A stretch of 18,202 bases of DNA from Cryomorphaceae bacterium. GTDB taxonomy: Bacteria; Bacteroidota; Bacteroidia; Flavobacteriales_D; Crocinitomicaceae. Shown piece after piece: positions 12,878 through 18,202 of this stretch. Where the stretch lies: positions 1-18,202 of the forward strand of contig JAIXRD010000352.1 of the NCBI GenBank assembly GCA_027485365.1. Direction: 5' to 3'. The notes beneath the pieces were generated by a model that was not told where the DNA came from, ran no database searches, and saw nothing but the letters and a program-made list of their open reading frames with translations. Within the stretch, counting starts at the first letter, position 1, and every line of letters begins with the position of its first letter. The translations under genes were made by a program, and so were the position numbers.

Positions 12878-15800
12878 TTAGATTCCTTGATAATCAGGTG
12901 TTCTCATACCTCCAAAGAACTTCAATACCACTTCTCCAATTTCCGGCACTTCCACGTGAATGAGATAAACACCACCCGCTACTGGAATCGCTTTGTTATT
13001 CGTCAAATCCCAATCCAATGAGGTAACTGGACTATCCTTTTTGAAGGTACGAATCAATTTTCCATTCACTGAATAAATCTTAACCGTACATTTTTCTGGA
13101 AGATTCGTGATTTTAACTTTTGTTTCAATTCGAGTGCGCTCATAATCAGAGTATGCATAATATGGATTCGGAACCACATTAATCATTTTCAAGGCTTCTT
13201 GCAACGCATCATGTGAACCAACCTCTGTGGCTATTTGATCCATTGACCAACCGTACATTGGCTTACCACCGTTAGCGCCGGTTGCCGTGAAGTTCTTGTA
13301 CTCTTTGTTAATGCGTAAACGGATTGTAACATCAGTTGACAATAATGATTGTCCTGGAGCCAAGATTGGGTAAGAAATCCATGTTAAGCTTCCGTATAAA
13401 TCACGCTTCGATTGGGTATTGTTTGCTTCTACCTCAAGATACTTCTGGTAAGCTACATTGTTTGCATTTACGTCAGAAACACCTGGAGTATAGGCTGGGA
13501 AATCAAAACTTGAGTTATACCCGTTGATTGACTTTTGGTTGTAACTAAACACATAAATAGGATGCATTCCACCCATTAATGGGGTTCCTACATTACTTAC
13601 GAAATTCGAAGTAGGATTCCAAACCATGTCGGCTCCGTTTTCACCGCCAAGGAAGGAATTCTCTCCAAAGGCCATGTACAAGCGAGCACCAGATTCTAAG
13701 TCTACCGCATACCCTGGGAACCAGCCCATTCCGGTACCTGTACCGTCCGCATTTCCGTTCTTATCTACGCTTGGACTTTTTCTTAATGCTCCAGGATTCG
13801 CACCCCCAACATTCAATCCAGCCGTACGACCAAGTTCTACAATCGGACAACGGGTCCACTTGCTCTTATCGCTAGTAATAACAATGTTCACACTTGGCAA
13901 GAACGAAATCGATGCATTTTGACGAGAAGAACCGTTAAAGGTACCACAATATGCTAACGGCATGTAGTCTGCTTGATAACCGGTTAATCGGTGCGGTGCA
14001 ATCGTTCCTTCTAAAATACCTTCATAGCTTTGAGGAGGATCAACCCCGGCTTCGTCCGGATAATTACAAGGATTCAAGTAAACAGGGCCGTTTGGTAAAC
14101 ACTCGTATCCAGGATCATTTGGATCTGTTTCCGGCGCATAATCTCCTGAACGAATCCAGTTGGTTGGGAAAAACGCATCATTATCTGGAACGCCCATTAA
14201 CCATCGTTTAGAAGAATCTCCATAGGTCATAGAAGACTCAATCATATCCGTTGTTTTCGCCGTGATGTTACCCGAACCTGATGGGAAATAATAGTTTTCC
14301 TGGTGAATTTGCACCGAGATTCCCCATTCCGGAATAATTTGTTCGTTGTCTCCAGCTATGGTGACCTCAGAGCTCACTGAATCTTGAATGGTTCCACCTT
14401 TCGTATCGTAGCGATAAATGACCCAGCTGGCGGTATCTGCCGCATTTCCTGGAGAAGTTGGTGTGTAGTTTCTGAAACGACATTCAAAATAACCACCTTT
14501 CAAGTTTAATGGGTCAACCACTTTAATGTTAACAGGACCTTGTCCAGCAGCATATTCTGGGTCTTCCATATATCCTGAATTTAAGATGGTATTTAAAGAC
14601 TCGTCTGTAAATTCTAAGGATCGATTACCATTACCATATCCATCTAAACGTGTGATTTTTGGCGTAGAACCATAACTAACTAATTGATAGGTACCATCAG
14701 CCTCCGGCATTGGGTTATGCGGAACTGCCGGCGTAGAACTAATTGCAGTACCATCAAAATTCAAGCGAGAAGAAATGTAAGGCATTTTTTGTCCATCTAA
14801 TAACAATGGATCGTTCGGATCATACTTCTTGAATTCATTGTGCGCATAAGCAACCGCAACATAATAATATGTTTTGTGGTTAACTAAACGTCGTGCACCT
14901 TGAGCAAATGCATCTTCTGTAATTTGGAAAGAGTGACGGATTCCTTTGTTTTCACCATCAACTTTTTCTACTGGCACTGAAAATCCTAAGGCCTCATCGA
15001 ATTCAAAATTGATCAATCTAGAAATACTATTCTTGATGTCACATTGAGCCACCAAACGTGCTTTGGTTGGATCAGCGATATCAGAAATCGAAACATCTTG
15101 ATTCTTTAACTGGAATATTTGATACCCTTCAAAACGGTATTTTCTATCCACGGTTGGATCTGGAATATTAATTTCATCGATTTCTTCGTAGGCTTCTTGA
15201 TAGTTGTTTGAAGAGATCGGGTTTTCAATCATTAAGATCAATTCCTTATCCAATTCCTGAATTGTTAATTTAGGCGCATCAGGCGGAGATAAGATTTTAA
15301 AACATGCATCAAACAACGCTTGCGCTTTAGTATCTGCTCGTTTCATCGCATCTACAGATGCCATTAAGGTACCTTCTGTACTACGTCCGTAAACTATACC
15401 AACAGTAATGTTATTAACGGCACCTGGCTTCAAGGTGAATGGACCAGCTGACTGTACGAAACGACGGTCACCGGCAGGGTTATTGTTTGTTGATTCATCC
15501 CATCCATTTGGATAAGCACCAGACATATCAGTACCAGCAGTAGACCAATGCAATGGATCTGATGTTCCAGGGAACATATAATCAGATAGCGTTCCTGGAG
15601 TACTTCCTAAACCACCATAATACATTTCTGAGCCATTTGCCCATTGTCCTTCCATGAAGTTATAAAATTCTGCTGCGGGACCTGGGTCATTGTATGGATA
15701 TGCTGACGTAGAGGTATAATAAGTAAATCGTCGCATACCAAAACGCTCGTTATCAATAATACCATCAGAATAACCGATACCGATTCCTTTGTATACGATT

Positions 15801-17038
15801 CCATTATTAGCTAAGGCATCAACTACCGTAGGAACAACTAAGGATTGGGTAGCGTTATCAAAATACGGACCTGGGTTATCAATTCCATCCGCATCTTGAT
15901 ATGGACCTTCGAAGAAGTCACATCCGATCGCTGGCGGATTATCTCCATACCCTAATTTACCTCCATCATTTTCATCGTTAAGGTCTCCATTGTACATGTA
16001 ACCCAATCCACGAGAAACATCACAACCTGCGTAGTCATCTGCATAATTTCCAACATCCGCATCCAAGTACTGAGCGAAATATGTATCGTAAAGTGTTTGC
16101 GTACCGCGGTTAATTAATTCATAGTTATAGAAGGTCATTTTATTCACCTCATCATTGGTTGCGAAAGAAAAGGCCTGTGCGCGAATCTCCATACCGATAG
16201 GATCTCCATTTGTTTCCGTGTGAATATTTCCTTTATCATTGAAAACCCACCAATGCGTCTCATCACCAAACAAAGAAATTCGACGGTCAAACCCACACTG
16301 AATATCATCACGACCTAAGATATCGTCATACCATGGGTGGTCACCATTATCTGGATTATAATTACCATCCTGATCTCTATCATAATAAGGCGCCAAGAAA
16401 TAGTCTTGTCCTTTAGAAACATCACCATGCGCTGGCCAGTTATAGATTCTGTTCAACTCTTCATTAGAAGGTGCTTGCACATCATCACATTCTGTAGTAA
16501 TCCCAGCTTGGCATTCCCACCAGATATTAAAACGAATAACCTCCGCTTTACGAATCGTATAGAATTGATCATAGGCAATACACTGATCTGGGTCGATGTT
16601 CGCTTCACCGAAATCCCGAATTGCACCATCCCCTACAGGAAACAAAGGATTATAATTTCCGGTTCCAGGAGTTACCGATAAAGGACCAGGCCAAAAGTCA
16701 TTTCCAGCGCGGTAACGCAATGCCGCAAGCTTAAGCTGTCCGTTTACGTCCGTTCCCCCCATCCAAAGTGCACCGGCAAAAATCGCAAAGCGATTACTTC
16801 CTTTTGGAACCTCATAAGCAGCTACACCGTTTTGACGGTTTTGAAACATGGAACCACCTTGTTCAATTAAGGCACGGACATCATTAAATTCCATGATGTA
16901 TTTAGCAGTAGCAGGGCTACAGTTTGCTTTTGGTTTTCCTGTTGGCTTTTTACTTTTATCGTTTGGTCCATAATATGCCAAGGCATTAGAACCAATGAAT
17001 ACGATTGCGATAAGTGCGGCAAATAATTGCTTTTTCAT
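12878..17038 (-). CDS. Large secreted protein with type IX secretion C-terminal sorting domain
   Basis: 1386 residues from the ATG at 17036-17038, chosen because it gives a clean signal peptide (MKKQLFAALIAIVFIGSNALA); an ATG ten codons upstream would bury it and overlap the receptor's stop. The mature protein is rich in Asn, Gly, Tyr, Pro and Asp. Near residues 220-234 an Asp-rich loop (DRDQDGNYNPDNGDHP) looks like a calcium-binding, dockerin or TSP3-type turn. Cysteines are scattered throughout. The last ~100 residues (from about 1285) are a T9SS type A-like sorting domain: VVPNPYYAYS, KVKITNLPEKCTVKIYSVNGKLI (read as consecutive strands), SLDWDLTN, AGGVYLIHVEVP. They run on into the tail GGMRTPDYQGI. 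No enzyme motif is recognised. It lies between a TonB-dependent receptor and a PorV-family barrel in one operon, so it is probably surface-exposed. Confidence 0.87.
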   Translation of the reverse strand: MKKQLFAALIAIVFIGSNALAYYGPNDKSKKPTGKPKANCSPATAKYIMEFNDVRALIEQGGSMFQNRQNGVAAYEVPKGSNRFAIFAGALWMGGTDVNGQLKLAALRYRAGNDFWPGPLSVTPGTGNYNPLFPVGDGAIRDFGEANIDPDQCIAYDQFYTIRKAEVIRFNIWWECQAGITTECDDVQAPSNEELNRIYNWPAHGDVSKGQDYFLAPYYDRDQDGNYNPDNGDHPWYDDILGRDDIQCGFDRRISLFGDETHWWVFNDKGNIHTETNGDPIGMEIRAQAFSFATNDEVNKMTFYNYELINRGTQTLYDTYFAQYLDADVGNYADDYAGCDVSRGLGYMYNGDLNDENDGGKLGYGDNPPAIGCDFFEGPYQDADGIDNPGPYFDNATQSLVVPTVVDALANNGIVYKGIGIGYSDGIIDNERFGMRRFTYYTSTSAYPYNDPGPAAEFYNFMEGQWANGSEMYYGGLGSTPGTLSDYMFPGTSDPLHWSTAGTDMSGAYPNGWDESTNNNPAGDRRFVQSAGPFTLKPGAVNNITVGIVYGRSTEGTLMASVDAMKRADTKAQALFDACFKILSPPDAPKLTIQELDKELILMIENPISSNNYQEAYEEIDEINIPDPTVDRKYRFEGYQIFQLKNQDVSISDIADPTKARLVAQCDIKNSISRLINFEFDEALGFSVPVEKVDGENKGIRHSFQITEDAFAQGARRLVNHKTYYYVAVAYAHNEFKKYDPNDPLLLDGQKMPYISSRLNFDGTAISSTPAVPHNPMPEADGTYQLVSYGSTPKITRLDGYGNGNRSLEFTDESLNTILNSGYMEDPEYAAGQGPVNIKVVDPLNLKGGYFECRFRNYTPTSPGNAADTASWVIYRYDTKGGTIQDSVSSEVTIAGDNEQIIPEWGISVQIHQENYYFPSGSGNITAKTTDMIESSMTYGDSSKRWLMGVPDNDAFFPTNWIRSGDYAPETDPNDPGYECLPNGPVYLNPCNYPDEAGVDPPQSYEGILEGTIAPHRLTGYQADYMPLAYCGTFNGSSRQNASISFLPSVNIVITSDKSKWTRCPIVELGRTAGLNVGGANPGALRKSPSVDKNGNADGTGTGMGWFPGYAVDLESGARLYMAFGENSFLGGENGADMVWNPTSNFVSNVGTPLMGGMHPIYVFSYNQKSINGYNSSFDFPAYTPGVSDVNANNVAYQKYLEVEANNTQSKRDLYGSLTWISYPILAPGQSLLSTDVTIRLRINKEYKNFTATGANGGKPMYGWSMDQIATEVGSHDALQEALKMINVVPNPYYAYSDYERTRIETKVKITNLPEKCTVKIYSVNGKLIRTFKKDSPVTSLDWDLTNNKAIPVAGGVYLIHVEVPEIGEVVLKFFGGMRTPDYQGI
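16337..16381 (-). other. Asp-rich probable calcium-binding loop encoded in the large T9SS substrate
   Basis: Encodes residues 220-234 of the secreted protein, with alternating Asp/Asn oxygen ligands (DRDQDGNYNPDNGD) followed by HPWYDD. The D-x-D-x-D/N spacing resembles EF-hand-like or TSP3 calcium loops found in many secreted Bacteroidota proteins. Calcium binding is inferred from the pattern. Confidence 0.5.
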
Positions 17039-17057
17039 AACCTTTATGCTATTTATT

Positions 17058-18202
17058 TTAGAAATCATATTTTATTCCAAGACGAATGGTACGAGGTACA
17101 CTAATGTTAAACGGATTATTCACCTTCATGGAGTAGTAATCACGAAACGCTTGTTCATCTGTTTGATTTTGGATGGATGTTTGACTAGCTGCTGCAGCTA
17201 AATATCCATCATCATCTGCGTTACCAGTAGCACGGTAAATTGATAATATATTGAACTGATTAAACAAGTTCGTAGCACGGATGTAAATGTTCAAATTGGA
17301 AACTTTTTCTTTATCCTTGCTTTTCGCATCTTTAGATTTGTGTGTAATGGTAATGTTTCGATCTAACTGCATGTCTAAACGGTAAGTCCAAGGCATACGT
17401 GAACCATTCACTGTACCGCTAATACCTGCATTCAAGTTACCAATACCTTCATCTGTAATGAATGTTTGTGCGGAATACGGGTATCCTGAGTTGATGTTAG
17501 TAAAGATGTTCAATCCAGTATTTTCTAACACATTGAATCCACCGATTTTCGGACCGTTATAGTCTTTACCTTCACCGTAACGATAGTCGAACGTAATGGC
17601 GAATGCGTGACGTTGGTCATAGCTGTACGGGAAGATATTTCGAAGGTTAGGAATACCTGCATTAATGAATGCTGCCATAGACGTTGCATCAGAACCTGTA
17701 CCATCAGCGAACTGTAAGGTATAGTTTGCGGTCATACGGATATTTCCAGTTTGACGTAAATCGTATGCAATCGTCATCCCTTTAACCGTACCGAAGTCAC
17801 GGTTACCAAACGTTTTATAAGACGCTGGGTAGGCCATAAATACATTGATTAACTGCACATTATTACGTTGTTCACGGTAGAACGCAGAGATTTTCAATGA
17901 TGACGTTGGCGACAACACTTGTTGGAATCCTAATTCGTAATCTACAGTAGTTTCTGGCTTAAGATTCGCGTTTGAAATCACTGCACTTCGTGTTTGAATG
18001 TATTGATACTCATATGGATCAAAACGGAAACCTGAAGTAGGACGCTTAGTTAAGATGTCATAATGCGCAAAAAACGAAGCTTTCTCAGAAATCGGGAATG
18101 AAAAAGCGATTCGAGGCATCACGTTAATTTGAGCTTTGTAGTCTTCAAACGCAGATGCATCGGGAGCGGTTTGTCCTGGATTCAATACCCATGGAGCAAT
18201 AC
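17058..18202 (-). CDS. TonB-dependent receptor, C-terminal beta-barrel part (runs off the window)
   Basis: The reading frame is open to the right edge; 380 complete codons are visible and the signal peptide, any carboxypeptidase-like domain and the plug lie outside. Methionine-like starts inside this frame are not real starts (the one near 18185 is a TTG encoding Leu). Barrel features are NANLKPETTVDYELGFQQ (a strand-turn typical of TonB-dependent receptors), NRDFGTVKG, NYTLQFADGTGSD, and the C-terminal RTIRLGIKYDF ending in Phe, the outer-membrane assembly signal. Such receptors import ligands using TonB energy; the ligand is not readable. The stop lies 19 bases before the chosen start of the T9SS protein, so the receptor is the upstream member of the same operon. 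Confidence 0.88.
   Translation of the reverse strand, partial: IAPWVLNPGQTAPDASAFEDYKAQINVMPRIAFSFPISEKASFFAHYDILTKRPTSGFRFDPYEYQYIQTRSAVISNANLKPETTVDYELGFQQVLSPTSSLKISAFYREQRNNVQLINVFMAYPASYKTFGNRDFGTVKGMTIAYDLRQTGNIRMTANYTLQFADGTGSDATSMAAFINAGIPNLRNIFPYSYDQRHAFAITFDYRYGEGKDYNGPKIGGFNVLENTGLNIFTNINSGYPYSAQTFITDEGIGNLNAGISGTVNGSRMPWTYRLDMQLDRNITITHKSKDAKSKDKEKVSNLNIYIRATNLFNQFNILSIYRATGNADDDGYLAAAASQTSIQNQTDEQAFRDYYSMKVNNPFNISVPRTIRLGIKYDF

Noticed and set aside
12878..17038. Repeat array or CRISPR-like structure in the long secreted-protein gene
   Set aside because: Recurring Gly/Asn/Asp-rich stretches are compositional; no regularly spaced identical repeats were seen.
17039..17068. ATG at 17066-17068 as the start of the large T9SS protein
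   Set aside because: It would put ten charged or polar residues before the signal peptide and overlap the receptor's stop. The ATG at 17036-17038 gives a standard signal peptide.

Overview
The window looks like chromosomal DNA from a low-GC member of the Bacteroidota, probably a flavobacteria-like lineage. The evidence is: PorP/SprF and PorV/PorQ family outer-membrane proteins; a very large protein ending in a type IX secretion sorting domain; a TonB-dependent receptor; upstream boxes that fit the Bacteroidota sigma-factor -7 element (TAnnTTTG); and starts that mostly lack a Shine-Dalgarno sequence. Gene density is high and no gene-free stretch exceeds about 140 bases. I see no tRNA, rRNA, CRISPR array, insertion sequence or phage gene.

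Region 1 (1-5414) is a phenylacetate degradation locus. On the minus strand, reading leftward, lie paaA, paaB, paaC and paaD, packed with gaps or overlaps of at most 20 bases. From a shared divergent control region (2483-2619) the plus strand carries two consecutive complete PaaE-type reductases and an overlapping short-chain dehydrogenase. PaaA/B/C form the diiron monooxygenase that epoxidises phenylacetyl-CoA, PaaE supplies its electrons, and PaaD is thought to help Fe-S or metal assembly. The control region holds a 14-bp inverted repeat and two oppositely facing TAnnTTTG boxes. The CoA ligase, ring-opening and beta-oxidation genes are not here; they could lie left of position 1 or elsewhere.

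Region 2 (5459-9875, plus strand) has a PorP/SprF-like protein overlapping a TPR/PD40-repeat/OmpA-like envelope protein with an unusual extra C-terminal domain, then a multi-pass membrane protein resembling the DUF1624/HGSNAT acetyltransferase family with its own very close promoter box.

Region 3 (9865-11796, minus strand) is a tight greA - HIT - SGNH hydrolase operon. A TAnnTTTG box and a UUCG-loop hairpin separate it from the upstream genes.

Region 4 (11807 to the right edge, minus strand) is a three-gene surface module: a TonB-dependent receptor (only its C-terminal part is in the window), a 1386-residue secreted protein with a T9SS C-terminal domain, and a PorV/PorQ-family beta-barrel. 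I infer that they work together at the cell surface; their ligand is not evident.

Several longest open frames begin at TTG codons that are probably not real starts (paaA, both paaE genes, the dehydrogenase, greA). I chose the internal ATG in each case and say why.
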